Origin: Paenibacillus phocaeensis
Lineage (GTDB): Bacteria; Bacillota; Bacilli; Paenibacillales; Paenibacillaceae
Reading direction: 5' to 3'
DNA: 64,000 nt
Assembly: GCF_900021165.1 (NCBI RefSeq)
Contig: NZ_FCOQ01000018.1
Location: forward strand, 645,285 to 709,284
The notes under the pieces: generated by a model
Database searches by the model: none
Told to the model about the DNA's origin: nothing
What the model saw: the letters and a program-made list of their open reading frames with translations, nothing else
Shown here: positions 23,589 to 33,574 of the stretch, one piece after another
Layout: every line of letters starts with the position of its first letter
How positions within the stretch are numbered: the first letter of the stretch is position 1
Program-made: the position numbers and the translations under genes

Positions 23589-25358
23589 TCAGCCATTCTT
23601 CACCGTATTCGGCAGCGCCTTGATCAACTGCTCATCCGGCGTGACGTACAACGTCCGCTGATGGTCGTAAATCACGAAGCCGGGTTTGGCGCCACTGGGC
23701 TTGCGGACGTGGCGAATCAGCGTGCAGTCGACCGGGACGCTGCTGGACTCCTTCGCCTGGCTGAAATAAGCGGCGAGCTGCGCGGCTTCGTTCAGCGTTG
23801 CGTCGCCGTACGACTCGCTGCGGATCAGCACGTGCGAACCCGGGATGTCCTTCGTATGCAGCCAGGTATCGTTGGGTTTGCCCAGCCGGTTCGTGACGTA
23901 TTCGTTCTGCAGGTTGTTTTTGCCGACGTAAATTTCGATGCCCTCCGACGAGGTATAGACGTGCAGCGTCGGACGGTCGGATTTTTTCTTCTTCTTGCCC
24001 CGTTTTGCCCGATCGCGCAAGTATCCCTGCTGGGTCAGCTCTTCGCGGATTTCGTCGATATCGCTTAACGTCGCGTCGTTTAGTTGCTGCAGCAAGCCTT
24101 CGAGATAAGCGATTTCCCCTTTAGCCAACTCCATTTGCTCATCGATTACGGCGAGGCTGTTTTTGAATTTATTGTACTTCTTAAAATAACGCTGCGCGTT
24201 CTCCGAGGGTGTCAGCAGCGGATCGAGCGGAATCGTCTCCATTCCCTGCTCCTCATCGTAGTAGTTGACGAGTTCCACGCTGGCGTCGCCTTTGCGGATC
24301 GCGTGCAGCGAAGGAAGAAGCAGCTCGCCCCAAATGCGGTAGCGTTCGGCATCCTCCGCTTCGTTCAAGTCCTGCTCCAGATTGGTCAGCTTCTTTATGT
24401 TCTTGTTCCGCTCGTTCTGCAGGAACCGCAGCAGGTCGCTCGTTTTCTGCTTGACCGTGTCCCGCAGCGCTTTATCTCCGTAGTAATCCTCCATGCATTC
24501 GCTGATCGAAGGATAGGTGCGAATCTCCCCGCTTGCGCTGGTGAGCCGGATGGCGGAGAAGATGCTCTTTCCCTTGGCGTTCTCACCGGTCATCGGGGCG
24601 TACCGCTGGTTGCGAACTTCCTCCATCAATCCGGAAAAAGCCAACCACAGCCGCTCCGCCTCCTCCGGGTTCAGCCCGATCTCCATCGCGGCACCGCCAA
24701 CCCCCGCGCGGGCATAGATTTCGCCGGCGATCAGCGGGCTCAGGCCCCCGAACGCGTCGACCAGCCAGCCGCTGCCGGCGCCTTTGCCTTCGGCCGCCGC
24801 CGCTTGCCATGCGGCCAGAAAAGCCTCGCGATCCGCCTCGAGCGGATGGCGCTTATGCTGTTCCGGCGGCGCCGTATAGGCGAAGCCGGGCATCACAACC
24901 CGATAGCCGGAGATCGCCGGCGTCACGTGATGAATTCCGTCCAACTGGGTGCCGGTGGCCGGATCTATCAGGATGATGTTGCTGTGCCGTCCCATCAATT
25001 CGATGATGATTCGCTTGATGGACAAATCGCCAAGCTCATCGCGCGTACGGACGTCAATGTGGATGATGCGCTCCATGCCGACCTGGTTCACCGCTTCGAT
25101 AGTTCCGCCTTCGCAGTATTTGCGCAGCAGCATGCAGAACATCGGGGCTTCCAGAGGGTTCGGGAATGAGGCATCCGTGAAATGAACCCGCGGATACGTC
25201 GGATTCGCCGACAGCAAGAGCCGTTTGTTCCCGGCCTGCGTGCGCAGGTGAAATACAAGGTCGCTTCCTGCGGGCTGATGTATTTTATTGATGCGACCGC
25301 CGATACAGACTTGCAGCTCGTGTACGATCGCTCTGGTTACGATGCCGTCCAATGCCAT
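23589..25358 (-). CDS. rqcH: RqcH (NFACT family), ribosome quality control
   Basis: Binds stalled 50S-peptidyl-tRNA complexes and adds C-terminal alanine tails to the nascent chain. It has 589 residues. The NFACT-N domain starts MALDGIVTRAIVHELQ and GGRINKIHQP, then come a helix-hairpin region and a long coiled coil (about 290-420). The C-terminal NFACT-R domain has NDTWLHTKDIPGSHVLIRS (about residue 490). It is the first gene of the Bacillus-like yloA block, but is divergent from the Ca2+-ATPase with 199 bp between the starts. Confidence 0.95.
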   Translation of the reverse strand: MALDGIVTRAIVHELQVCIGGRINKIHQPAGSDLVFHLRTQAGNKRLLLSANPTYPRVHFTDASFPNPLEAPMFCMLLRKYCEGGTIEAVNQVGMERIIHIDVRTRDELGDLSIKRIIIELMGRHSNIILIDPATGTQLDGIHHVTPAISGYRVVMPGFAYTAPPEQHKRHPLEADREAFLAAWQAAAAEGKGAGSGWLVDAFGGLSPLIAGEIYARAGVGGAAMEIGLNPEEAERLWLAFSGLMEEVRNQRYAPMTGENAKGKSIFSAIRLTSASGEIRTYPSISECMEDYYGDKALRDTVKQKTSDLLRFLQNERNKNIKKLTNLEQDLNEAEDAERYRIWGELLLPSLHAIRKGDASVELVNYYDEEQGMETIPLDPLLTPSENAQRYFKKYNKFKNSLAVIDEQMELAKGEIAYLEGLLQQLNDATLSDIDEIREELTQQGYLRDRAKRGKKKKKSDRPTLHVYTSSEGIEIYVGKNNLQNEYVTNRLGKPNDTWLHTKDIPGSHVLIRSESYGDATLNEAAQLAAYFSQAKESSSVPVDCTLIRHVRKPSGAKPGFVIYDHQRTLYVTPDEQLIKALPNTVKNG

Positions 25359-25557
25359 TTGATGATATTCTCCTGTTCTTCACCTTGGAATGATAGAAAG
25401 GCTGTTCAGCTAGGTAGCCCCCCTCTATGATGCCATACTTCAGGCAAAAACTTAAGGGCCCCCTTGTGATAATTTGGGACGGGCCGGAATACATTTACCC
25501 TAGGTGGAAAAGCCTTCACGCCGATACTGCATAATAAACGGAAGGGGAATAAGGAGG

Positions 25558-28362
25558 ATGGAACAAAAAAACTGGCACCAGTGGAGCAGTGAAGCGCTTC
25601 TGGAACGCTTCGGCGTCACGCGTGAACAGGGCCTGACCGATGAAGAAGCGCAGAAGAGACGCGAGGAGTCCGGCTGGAACGAGCTGCAGGAAGGAGAGCG
25701 CATCTCCCCGATCCTGCTGTTCCTGAACCAGTTCAAGGATTTTATGATGCTGGTGCTGATGGGCGCCACGCTGATTTCCGGTTTTCTTGGCGAATATCTG
25801 GATGCCGTTACGATTATCGCCATCATTATTCTGAACGGGGTGCTTGGATTTATCCAGGAATTCCGCGCGGAGCGTTCCCTGCGGGCCTTGAAGGAGCTGT
25901 CCGCGCCCCATGCCAACGTGCTGCGCCAGGGCGCCGTCAAGAACATTCAGGCCAGGGAGCTGGTTCCGGGAGATATCGTCCTGCTGGAGAGCGGAGACCG
26001 GATTCCGGCTGACATTCGCTGGTTATCCACGAACAGCCTGGACGTGGAAGAATCCGCTCTGACCGGCGAATCGCATCCGGTGGGCAAGCACGCGGGAGTG
26101 CTGAACGAAAGCGATGTTCCGCTGGGCGACCAGAAGAATATCGGCTTCATGGGCACGATGATCACCCGCGGAACGGGCCGTGGAATCGTCATTCGCACGG
26201 GCATGGACACCGAGATGGGGAAAATCGCCGATCTGATCCAAAATACCGAGGTTCAGGAAACCCCGCTGCAACGGCGTCTGGAGCAGTTGGGCAAAATCCT
26301 GATTTATATGGCGCTTGGCTTGACCGTCGTCGTGGTGCTCCTGGGGATCCTGCAAGGGCAGCCGGCGAAGAGCATGTTCTTCGCGGGGGTCAGCCTGGCG
26401 GTAGCCGCCATTCCGGAAGGCTTGCCGGCCATTGTGACGATCGCGCTGGCGCTGGGCGTACAGCGGATGATCAAACGCAAGGCGATCGTCCGCAAGCTGC
26501 CGTCGGTGGAAACGCTCGGCTGCGCTACGGTCATCTGTTCGGATAAGACCGGCACGCTGACCCAGAACAAGATGACCGTTACCCGGTTATGGCTGGAAGG
26601 GCGGTCGCTCGAAGTGACAGGCGAAGGGTACGAGCCGGTTGGCCATATCCTCGACCAGGGCATCCCCGTCGATCTGCGCAAGGACCAAAGCTTGCGCCGG
26701 CTGCTGCAGATCAGCGCCTTGTGCAGCAATGCGGTCATCTATGACGATGATCCGGAGAAGCACGCCCGCCGCAAAACAAAGGAGGATGCCGCCGCATCCG
26801 GTCCCGTGTGGAAGCTGAAGGGCGACCCGACGGAAGGAGCGCTGGTGACGTTGGCCTCCAAAATGGGCTTGTCGCCGGCGGCGCTAAGCGGGATGTATGT
26901 GCGCGATCAGGAGTTTCCTTTCGATTCCAAGCGCAAGCGGATGTCCGTGATCGTCTCCCACCAAGGCGGCAAAATGGCGCTGGTCAAAGGCGCACCGGAC
27001 ATGCTGCTAGAACGCTGCTCGTATATCCTGTGGGATGGCAAAGTAGTCCCCTTCACCGGTACGTTCCGGCAGAAGGTGCAAGCGGCCAATGAGCAAATGG
27101 CCCGCAGCGCATTGCGCGTCCTCGGGTTGGCTTACCGCGATCTGAAGCCCGCGGAAGGGTTGGATCACGAAGATCATGTGGAATCGCAGCTGATCTTCGT
27201 TGGCCTCACCGGAATGATCGATCCGCCGCGCCGCGAAGCGCGCGATGCGATCACCGTCTGCCGCCGGGCGGGCATCAAGACGGTGATGATCACCGGCGAT
27301 CACGGACTGACTGCGGAGGCGATCGCAGCCGATCTCGGCATCTTGCCGCGCGGCGGAACCTCGATGTCGGGCCAACAGCTGGAGCTGCTCAGCGATGAGC
27401 AACTGGAGAAGCAGGTGGAGAATATCTACGTCTACTCCCGGGTATCTCCGGAGCATAAGCTGCGGATTGTGAAGGCGCTGCAACGGAACGGGCATGTCGT
27501 TGCGATGACCGGTGACGGCGTGAATGATGCGCCCGCGATTAAGGCGGCTGATATCGGCATCGCTATGGGGATGACGGGGACGGACGTGTCCAAAGAGGCA
27601 TCCTCGCTGATCTTAAGCGATGATAACTTTACGTCGATTGTGGCGGCGATTGAAGAAGGCCGCAGCATTTACGAGAACATCCGAAAGTTTATCCGTTATT
27701 TGCTGGCCTCCAATGTCGGCGAAATATTGACGATGTTCTTCGCCATGCTGGCCGGGTTGCCGCTGCCGCTCTTGCCGATCCAGATTTTGTGGGTCAACCT
27801 GGTGACCGACGGCTTGCCGGCGATGGCGCTGGGCGTTGACCAGCCGGAGAAGGATCTGATGGAGCACAAGCCGCGCGGCGCGAACGAGAATATCTTTGCC
27901 CGCCGGCTCGGCTGGAAGATCATCAGCCGCGGGGTGCTGATCGGCGTCTGCACGCTGGGCGCCTTCTGGCTGACGCTGCGGGTCGCGCCAAACGATCCGG
28001 CCCAATTGATCAAAGCGCAATCGGTCGCCTTCGCCACCCTGGTCATGGCGCAGCTGATTCATGTGTTTGACTGCCGGAGCTCGCGCTCGATTTTCCATCG
28101 CAATATTTTGCAAAATAAATATCTGGTCGCCGCGGTTCTGTCGTCGATAGTCCTGCTGCTTGGCGTAATGTACATCGAACCTCTGCAGCCGATCTTCAAA
28201 ACGATTCCGCTCGGCACGCGGGAGTGGGCCATCACGCTCGTGGCCGCAGGCATTCCAACCTTCCTGATGGGGGCGGGCAGCGTCTGGTCGGGCAAGCGGA
28301 ATCGGCGCAGCAGCGGGCCGCGTCCATTCGTCACCGCGAAAAGTACAAATATTCGTGCATAA
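25558..28362 (+). CDS. yloB: P-type calcium-transporting ATPase (YloB-like)
   Basis: SERCA/PMR1-like Ca2+ pump (P2A) of the cytoplasmic membrane. It has 934 residues from ATG 25558 behind AAGGAGG. It holds the actuator loop TGESHPVGK, the M4 signature PEGLPAIVT with the Ca2+-binding Glu, the phosphorylation site [12 protein letters not shown] (Asp about residue 329), and the hinge [17 protein letters not shown]. About ten membrane spans are expected. In Bacillus, YloB is a sporulation-associated pump. Its place next to rqcH agrees with that order. Confidence 0.96.
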   Translation: MEQKNWHQWSSEALLERFGVTREQGLTDEEAQKRREESGWNELQEGERISPILLFLNQFKDFMMLVLMGATLISGFLGEYLDAVTIIAIIILNGVLGFIQEFRAERSLRALKELSAPHANVLRQGAVKNIQARELVPGDIVLLESGDRIPADIRWLSTNSLDVEESALTGESHPVGKHAGVLNESDVPLGDQKNIGFMGTMITRGTGRGIVIRTGMDTEMGKIADLIQNTEVQETPLQRRLEQLGKILIYMALGLTVVVVLLGILQGQPAKSMFFAGVSLAVAAIPEGLPAIVTIALALGVQRMIKRKAIVRKLPSVETLGCATVICSDKTGTLTQNKMTVTRLWLEGRSLEVTGEGYEPVGHILDQGIPVDLRKDQSLRRLLQISALCSNAVIYDDDPEKHARRKTKEDAAASGPVWKLKGDPTEGALVTLASKMGLSPAALSGMYVRDQEFPFDSKRKRMSVIVSHQGGKMALVKGAPDMLLERCSYILWDGKVVPFTGTFRQKVQAANEQMARSALRVLGLAYRDLKPAEGLDHEDHVESQLIFVGLTGMIDPPRREARDAITVCRRAGIKTVMITGDHGLTAEAIAADLGILPRGGTSMSGQQLELLSDEQLEKQVENIYVYSRVSPEHKLRIVKALQRNGHVVAMTGDGVNDAPAIKAADIGIAMGMTGTDVSKEASSLILSDDNFTSIVAAIEEGRSIYENIRKFIRYLLASNVGEILTMFFAMLAGLPLPLLPIQILWVNLVTDGLPAMALGVDQPEKDLMEHKPRGANENIFARRLGWKIISRGVLIGVCTLGAFWLTLRVAPNDPAQLIKAQSVAFATLVMAQLIHVFDCRSSRSIFHRNILQNKYLVAAVLSSIVLLLGVMYIEPLQPIFKTIPLGTREWAITLVAAGIPTFLMGAGSVWSGKRNRRSSGPRPFVTAKSTNIRA

Positions 28363-28434
28363 AATCAATAGCCTTCGCGCCGATCAAAAGATAGACTAAC
28401 CCTATCAATTTGATGATGCAGGAGTGGGGTTAGT

Positions 28435-29271
28435 ATGGAATTTACGAAAATGCACGGGCTGGGCAACGACTTCCTGGTGTTTTACGGTGAGAAGCAGCTC
28501 CCGGATCATGTATCCGAGCTGGCGATCCGTTGGTGTAACCGCTATTTCGGTGTCGGCGGGGACGGGCTGGTCTTCATCCTTCCGTCGGAGCGAGCGGATT
28601 TTAAAATGCGCATCATCAACTCCGACGGCACGGAAGCGGAGCAGTGCGGGAACGCGATCCGCTGCGTAGCTAAATATGTATACGATCACCGCCTGGTTGA
28701 GAAGGACAGCGTCACGATCGAAACTTTGGGCGCTGGCGTGCAGCAGGTGAGCTTGCAGGTGGAGGATGGAGAGGTCAAGACGGTTCGGGTCGACATGGGC
28801 GAGCCGATCCTGGACGGCCTGGCCGTACCGACGACACTGGATCAACATCCGGTGCTCCATCAGCCGATTGAGACGAACGGCCGGGAATTTAGGTTCACAT
28901 CCGTCTCCATGGGCAACCCGCATTGCGTCATCTACGTCGATGATGCGCCGAACTTCGATTTGACGACATGGGGCCCGAAACTGGAGGTGCATCCGTACTT
29001 CCCGCGCAAGATCAACGTTGAATTCGCCACCGTTACGAACCGTCAGCGGGTGGAGATGCGCGTATGGGAACGCGGGGCGGGTCCAACGCTCGCTTGCGGA
29101 ACAGGCGCCTGCGCCACGCTGGTGTCCTCCGTGCTGAACGGATTGACGGATCGCGCCGCGTGGATCGGCCTGAAGGGCGGCGACCTGTTCATTGAATGGG
29201 ACGAACGCGACAACCATGTATACATGACGGGGCCGGCGGAAGCGGTGTACGAAGGCAGAGTCGAAATTTAA
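28435..29271 (+). CDS. dapF: Diaminopimelate epimerase
   Basis: Converts LL- to meso-diaminopimelate for lysine and peptidoglycan. It has 278 residues with CAGGAGTGGGG before ATG 28435. Both catalytic Cys are present, in EQCGNAIRC and LACGTGAC, with the entry motif MHGLGNDFLVF. Two similar halves are visible. It lies 72 bp after the Ca2+-ATPase and is followed by a terminator. In B. subtilis dapF is elsewhere, so this is a rearrangement of the block. Confidence 0.97.
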   Translation: MEFTKMHGLGNDFLVFYGEKQLPDHVSELAIRWCNRYFGVGGDGLVFILPSERADFKMRIINSDGTEAEQCGNAIRCVAKYVYDHRLVEKDSVTIETLGAGVQQVSLQVEDGEVKTVRVDMGEPILDGLAVPTTLDQHPVLHQPIETNGREFRFTSVSMGNPHCVIYVDDAPNFDLTTWGPKLEVHPYFPRKINVEFATVTNRQRVEMRVWERGAGPTLACGTGACATLVSSVLNGLTDRAAWIGLKGGDLFIEWDERDNHVYMTGPAEAVYEGRVEI

Positions 29272-29308
29272 TGAGGAACGCGGCACGATCACGGGCGTTG
29301 TTGCGAGC

Positions 29309-29344
29309 AAGCCGGGTTCTCCCTAGCGGAGGCCCGGCTTTTTG
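29309..29344 (+). terminator. Terminator of dapF
   Basis: AAGCCGGG (29309-29316) / CCCGGCTT (from 29333) with an inner CTCC/GGAG stem and T run. Confidence 0.8.
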
Positions 29345-29473
29345 CGATACGTTTGGGAATCCGGAAACATACCTTATCATTCTGGGGGATTTATGATAAA
29401 TTAGGATGATAATAGTTTGCGCCGGGGTTGATCAAGAGGCGATAAGACATCACGGCAGTCAGGGGGCAGAAGC

Positions 29474-31372
29474 ATGAAACCGGATTTGCGTACGACTTGG
29501 GAACGCGAAATTATCGTCGGCGACGGAGCCATGGGGACCTATTTGTACCAGTTGGGTTTTCCGGTCGGCATTTCTTATGAAGAATTTAATTTGCTGCGCC
29601 CGGACGTGATCGGCGACATTCATCGCCGCTATCTCGATGCCGGAGCTCGGCTGTTGGAAACCAATACGTTTTCGGCGAATTACTATAAATTGTCTAAATT
29701 TGGCCTGGAAGCCAAGGTAGAGGACATCAACCGGGCCGCAGTACGGATTGCCAAGCAAGCGGCAGGGGACCGCGCCTTTGTTGCGGGAGCGGTAGGTTCC
29801 ATCCGCGGCGGCAAACGGGCGAACGTCACCACTCAGGAACTTGGAATCTACTTCGAACAGCAAATCGCCGCCATGCTGGCCGAAGGGGTAGACGCGCTGC
29901 TGTTCGAGACGTTTTACGACCTGGAGGAGATGCGGATTGCCTTGGAGCGGGGTCGGAAGCTGACCGACATCCCGGTGATTTGCCAGTTTGCCGTCGATCA
30001 AATCGGACGGACGCTGGACGGGTTTACGATCCCGGAAGCATTTGGGATCTTGCTCCAGGAGGGGGCGGATGTGCTCGGTTTCAACTGCCATTCCGGTCCG
30101 AAAGGAATCATGGGCGTGATGGATGGAGTAGGAGGACCCCTCGATGTACCGATGTCCGTATTCCCGAATGCAGGTTTGGCGGACTATGTTGATGGAGAAT
30201 ATGTATATGGAGCCACACCGGAATATTTCGGGGAATGCGCTCCATCCTTTGCCGATTTGGGGGCCAGATTAATCGGAGGATGCTGCGGCACGACGCCGGA
30301 GCATATCGCGGCCATGGCAGGTGCGCTTAAAGGGTATGCCGCTACGCCGCTGGCGAGCGAACCGAAGCTGCCGGAGCCTCGTCGGTCCGTTGCTGTGTCG
30401 CTGGCAGAACGGCGTGATGCAGATGCCAACACAGGCGGCGGGAGCCTTGGGCTGCCGAGTCTGACCGAGCTCGTGAAAGAACGTCACACCGTCATCGTCG
30501 AGCTGGATCCGCCGCGCGACCTGGACATCGGCAAATTCATGGAAGGGGCGGCCGCTTTGAAAGAGGCGGGCGTCGATGCGCTCACCCTGGCGGATAACTC
30601 GCTTGCCGTAACGCGGATGAGCAATATGGCGCTCGGGCATCTCGTTCAATCTCGGCTGGGCCTGAGACCGCTCGTGCATATCGCCTGCCGGGACCGCAAT
30701 CTGATCGGTACGCAGTCGCACATGATGGGCTTTGATGCGCTGGGCATCGACCATGTGCTTGCCGTGACGGGCGACCCCGCCCGCTTCGGCGACCTGCCGG
30801 GAGCCAGTTCGGTGTACGATTTGACGTCGTTCGAGATCATTCGCATGATCAAGCAGTTGAACGACGGGATCTCCTTCTCCGGCAAGCCTCTTAAGCAAAA
30901 AGCCAAATTCGTCGTCGGCGCCGCGTTTAACCCGAACGTGAAGCATTTGCACAAAGCGGTGGAGCGGTTGGAGAAGAAAATCGCCTCCGGCGCCGATTAC
31001 ATCATGACCCAGCCGGTCTACGATCCCGAGTTGATCGTGGCGATCAAGCAGGCAACGGCGCATTTGGACATTCCGATATTCATGGGGATCATGCCGCTGG
31101 CCAGCGGCAAAAACGCCGAGTATTTGCACAACGAAGTTCCTGGGATCCAGCTGTCTGCGGACGTCCGCAAGCGAATGGAAGGGCTGCAGGGCGAAGAAGG
31201 ACGGGCGATGGGGGTAGAAATCGCCAAAGAATTGCTCGATACGGCGATGGAGCATTTTAACGGGATCTATCTCATGACGCCGTTTATGTTCTACGAAATG
31301 AATGTCGCCTTGATGAATTATGTCCGCGAGAAGTCCAAACGGAGCACGGCCCACTTGTCTCGGTTGACATAA
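29474..31372 (+). CDS. Bifunctional homocysteine S-methyltransferase / methylenetetrahydrofolate reductase (YitJ-like)
   Basis: A 632-residue fusion. Residues about 1-295 are a Zn-dependent homocysteine methyltransferase with GDGAMGTYL, ETNTFSAN, FNCHSG and GGCCGT (the Zn Cys residues). Residues about 330-620 are an FAD-type MTHFR (TVIVELDPPRD, LAVTGDPARF, IMTQPVYD, MGIMPL). Together they would reduce methylene-THF and use a methyl donor to make methionine. Many Bacillus yitJ genes have a SAM riboswitch; the 129-nt leader here (29345-29473) shows none. The last codons carry a promoter for yicC. Confidence 0.95.
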   Translation: MKPDLRTTWEREIIVGDGAMGTYLYQLGFPVGISYEEFNLLRPDVIGDIHRRYLDAGARLLETNTFSANYYKLSKFGLEAKVEDINRAAVRIAKQAAGDRAFVAGAVGSIRGGKRANVTTQELGIYFEQQIAAMLAEGVDALLFETFYDLEEMRIALERGRKLTDIPVICQFAVDQIGRTLDGFTIPEAFGILLQEGADVLGFNCHSGPKGIMGVMDGVGGPLDVPMSVFPNAGLADYVDGEYVYGATPEYFGECAPSFADLGARLIGGCCGTTPEHIAAMAGALKGYAATPLASEPKLPEPRRSVAVSLAERRDADANTGGGSLGLPSLTELVKERHTVIVELDPPRDLDIGKFMEGAAALKEAGVDALTLADNSLAVTRMSNMALGHLVQSRLGLRPLVHIACRDRNLIGTQSHMMGFDALGIDHVLAVTGDPARFGDLPGASSVYDLTSFEIIRMIKQLNDGISFSGKPLKQKAKFVVGAAFNPNVKHLHKAVERLEKKIASGADYIMTQPVYDPELIVAIKQATAHLDIPIFMGIMPLASGKNAEYLHNEVPGIQLSADVRKRMEGLQGEEGRAMGVEIAKELLDTAMEHFNGIYLMTPFMFYEMNVALMNYVREKSKRSTAHLSRLT

Positions 31373-31383
31373 TCAATTACAAT
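31355..31383 (+). promoter_or_regulatory. Promoter for the yicC operon, inside the preceding gene's 3' end
   Basis: TTGTCT (31355-31360), 17-nt spacer, TACAAT (31378-31383). A TTGACA at 31364 is too close to this -10 to act as its -35. Confidence 0.5.
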
Positions 31384-31404
31384 AGGGTAACGGATGTGAT
31401 GCCT

Positions 31405-32292
31405 ATGTCGCACAGTATGACAGGGTACGGTGGGGCCGTCAGAACGCATGGCGGTTACGTCGTCCAATTTGAAATCAAGTCTGTCAACCATCGGTACGCC
31501 GAGGTTGTCCTGCGGATGCCGCGGGAATGGACGTGCTATGAAGACGGACTGAGGCGTCTGGTTCTGCGCCACATCAAACGGGGACGCATTGATGTATACA
31601 TCAGTAAAGAACGCGATGAATCCGGCACCCTCCCATACGTTTTGAACCGACCGGCTGTCGAAGCCTATTTGGAGGCTGCCGGCGAGCTCGCCAAGCATTA
31701 CGGTGTCGAGGCGAAGCTGAGTGCCCGGGATCTGCTGTCCCTGCCCGACGCCTTGACGGCGCCAGCAGAGATCACCCCGGCCGGCGGTGCTGAGCCCGAT
31801 TGGGAACAGATCCTGAGCGATGGCCTGGAGGAAGCCCTGATCGGGCTTCTGGGGATGCGGGAGCGGGAAGGGAAGCATCTGGCTGCGGATCTGGGGCAGC
31901 GCCTGCAGCGGCTGGAGGCGATCCACGGCGAGTTGGTTCGGTTGGCCCCGGAGGTCGTGAACGAATATCGAAGCCGTCTGAAAGGGCGGCTTGCCGAATT
32001 GCTGGAAGGGAGCTATGACGAACAGCGATTTGCGATGGAAGTGGCCGTATTTGCCGATCGGTCCAACATCGATGAAGAGCTGATTCGCTTGAAGAGCCAC
32101 TTCGAGCAGTGTCGCAGCCTGCTTCAAGCGTATGAACCGGTAGGGCGAAAGTTGGATTTTCTCATACAGGAAATGAACCGGGAAACCAATACGATCGGAT
32201 CTAAAGCCAATCATTTGGCTCTAGTCAACCTGGTCGTCGAGATGAAGGCAGAATTGGAGAAGATCCGCGAACAGGCGGCGAATCTCGAGTAA
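31405..32292 (+). CDS. yicC: YicC/YloC family endoribonuclease
   Basis: A 295-residue protein beginning with the family signature HSMTGYGG and ending with FLIQEMNRETNTIGSKA. The family cleaves structured RNA in E. coli and Bacillus. The start is ATG 31405 with GGATGTGAT matching the anti-Shine-Dalgarno sequence in 8 of 9 positions; GTG 31396 and ATG 31399 lie inside that site. It heads the yicC-remA-gmk-rpoZ series, the same order as in Bacillus. Confidence 0.95.
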   Translation: MSHSMTGYGGAVRTHGGYVVQFEIKSVNHRYAEVVLRMPREWTCYEDGLRRLVLRHIKRGRIDVYISKERDESGTLPYVLNRPAVEAYLEAAGELAKHYGVEAKLSARDLLSLPDALTAPAEITPAGGAEPDWEQILSDGLEEALIGLLGMREREGKHLAADLGQRLQRLEAIHGELVRLAPEVVNEYRSRLKGRLAELLEGSYDEQRFAMEVAVFADRSNIDEELIRLKSHFEQCRSLLQAYEPVGRKLDFLIQEMNRETNTIGSKANHLALVNLVVEMKAELEKIREQAANLE

Positions 32293-32346
32293 GCCATCCT
32301 GCCCGGCGCCGGGTGAGTCAAGCAAATTAGGGGGAACTACCTGAAC

Positions 32347-32607
32347 ATGGCAATCAAACTTATTAACATCGGCTTCGGAAATATCGTATCGGCCAACCGG
32401 ATCATTTCGATCGTCAGCCCCGAGTCCGCGCCGATCAAGCGGATCATTCAGGAGGCGAGGGATCGCCATATGCTGATCGACGCTACATACGGGCGGCGGA
32501 CGCGCGCCGTGATCATCACGGATAGCGATCATGTAATCTTGTCGGCGGTGCAGCCGGAGACGGTTGCTCATCGTCTGTCCACCAAAGATGAAGACAACGA
32601 CGAATAA
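32347..32607 (+). CDS. remA: RemA, extracellular matrix regulator
   Basis: An 86-residue DUF370 protein, with AGGGGGAA before ATG 32347. It matches RemA along its whole length ([34 protein letters not shown]). In Bacillus it is a ring-forming DNA-binding activator of biofilm matrix and osmoprotection genes. The Arg residues in the GRRTR loop that contact DNA are kept. Confidence 0.95.
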   Translation: MAIKLINIGFGNIVSANRIISIVSPESAPIKRIIQEARDRHMLIDATYGRRTRAVIITDSDHVILSAVQPETVAHRLSTKDEDNDE

Positions 32608-32620
32608 AATGGAGAGAGAT

Positions 32621-33199
32621 ATGTCTAAAGGGTTACTTATCGTATTGTCTGGACCATCTGGCGTTGGCAAAGGCACGGTATGCACCGAGCTGCGCAAACG
32701 GATGCCGGAGCTGATTTATTCCGTCTCGGCCACCACGCGGCAACCCCGGCTCGGGGAAGAGAACGGCGTGAATTACTTCTTCAAGAGTCGTGAGCAGTTT
32801 CTGGAAATGATCGACAAGGATCAGCTTCTGGAATATGCGGAGTACGTTGGCAACTATTACGGGACTCCCCGCGATTTTGTGGAGGAGACGCTGGCCGGCG
32901 GGAAAGATATCATTCTGGAAATCGAAGTTCAAGGAGCGCTCAAGGTCAAGGAGAAATTTCCCGAGGGCGTGTTTGTGTTCCTACTGCCGCCGTCGCTTGA
33001 CGAGTTGAAGGGTCGGATTCAGGGGCGTGGAACGGAGAACCAGGCGACGATCGATCACCGCATGAGCGTGGCGGCCCACGAGATCGGACTGATGGAGAAT
33101 TATGATTATGCCGTCGTCAATGATGAGATCGATTTGGCCTGCCAGCGAATCCAATCCATTATCATCGCCGAACACTGCAAAATCAGAAAGTCGTGTTAA
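32621..33199 (+). CDS. gmk: Guanylate kinase
   Basis: Phosphorylates GMP to GDP. It has 192 residues from ATG 32621 (GGAGAG upstream); an in-frame ATG at 32609 has no RBS. P-loop [13 protein letters not shown]-binding [23 protein letters not shown] and the lid [10 protein letters not shown] are all seen. Position between remA and rpoZ as in Bacillus. Confidence 0.97.
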   Translation: MSKGLLIVLSGPSGVGKGTVCTELRKRMPELIYSVSATTRQPRLGEENGVNYFFKSREQFLEMIDKDQLLEYAEYVGNYYGTPRDFVEETLAGGKDIILEIEVQGALKVKEKFPEGVFVFLLPPSLDELKGRIQGRGTENQATIDHRMSVAAHEIGLMENYDYAVVNDEIDLACQRIQSIIIAEHCKIRKSC

Positions 33200-33252
33200 C
33201 ACTTGCGCGTTCCTGCGGCGGTGAGTCCAAATAAGAAGAGGTGTTTTTAAAC

Positions 33253-33477
33253 ATGCTGTATCCATCGATTGACAAAATGCTCGGAAAAGTCGGCAGTAAA
33301 TACTCTTTGGTTGTCGCGGCTTCCCGGCGTGCTAGACAGCTGCGCGAAGGGGACAAGAGCGAACTGAAGCAGCCGAGATCGCACAAGCAGGTGGGCATCG
33401 CCCTTGAAGAGATCTACGGCGACTACATTAAGCTGAAACACCAAGACGTAGTGCCTGAAGAGAACACCAAAGACTGA
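33253..33477 (+). CDS. rpoZ: RNA polymerase omega subunit
   Basis: A 74-residue protein that stabilises the beta' subunit and RNAP assembly. The conserved LYPSIDKML, SKYSLVVAASRRARQL and KQVGIALEEIYGD are present. The start is ATG 33253 (GAGGTG about 10 nt upstream); a GTG at 33241 overlaps the RBS. A terminator follows. Confidence 0.96.
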   Translation: MLYPSIDKMLGKVGSKYSLVVAASRRARQLREGDKSELKQPRSHKQVGIALEEIYGDYIKLKHQDVVPEENTKD

Positions 33478-33521
33478 TTCAGAGAAATAGCTATATACGA
33501 AAGGCCTCCGGGCTTCTTTTT

Positions 33522-33549
33522 ACAACAACCGCGAGGTTGTTATTTTTTT
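33522..33549 (+). terminator. Terminator between rpoZ and coaBC
   Basis: ACAACAACC (33522-33530) / GGTTGTT (from 33535), then A and seven T. A weaker hairpin (AGGCCTCCGGGCTT) precedes it. Confidence 0.8.
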
Positions 33550-33574
33550 CTTTTGGGGAAAGCGAGGGGTAGCG

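Noticed and set aside
29345-29473. SAM-I riboswitch before the methyltransferase/MTHFR gene
   Set aside because: ATCAAGAGG near 29430 is reminiscent, but the leader is too short and lacks the conserved core and terminator.
31364-31383. TTGACA...TACAAT promoter before yicC
   Set aside because: The boxes are only 8 bp apart. TTGTCT at 31355 has the correct 17-bp spacing.
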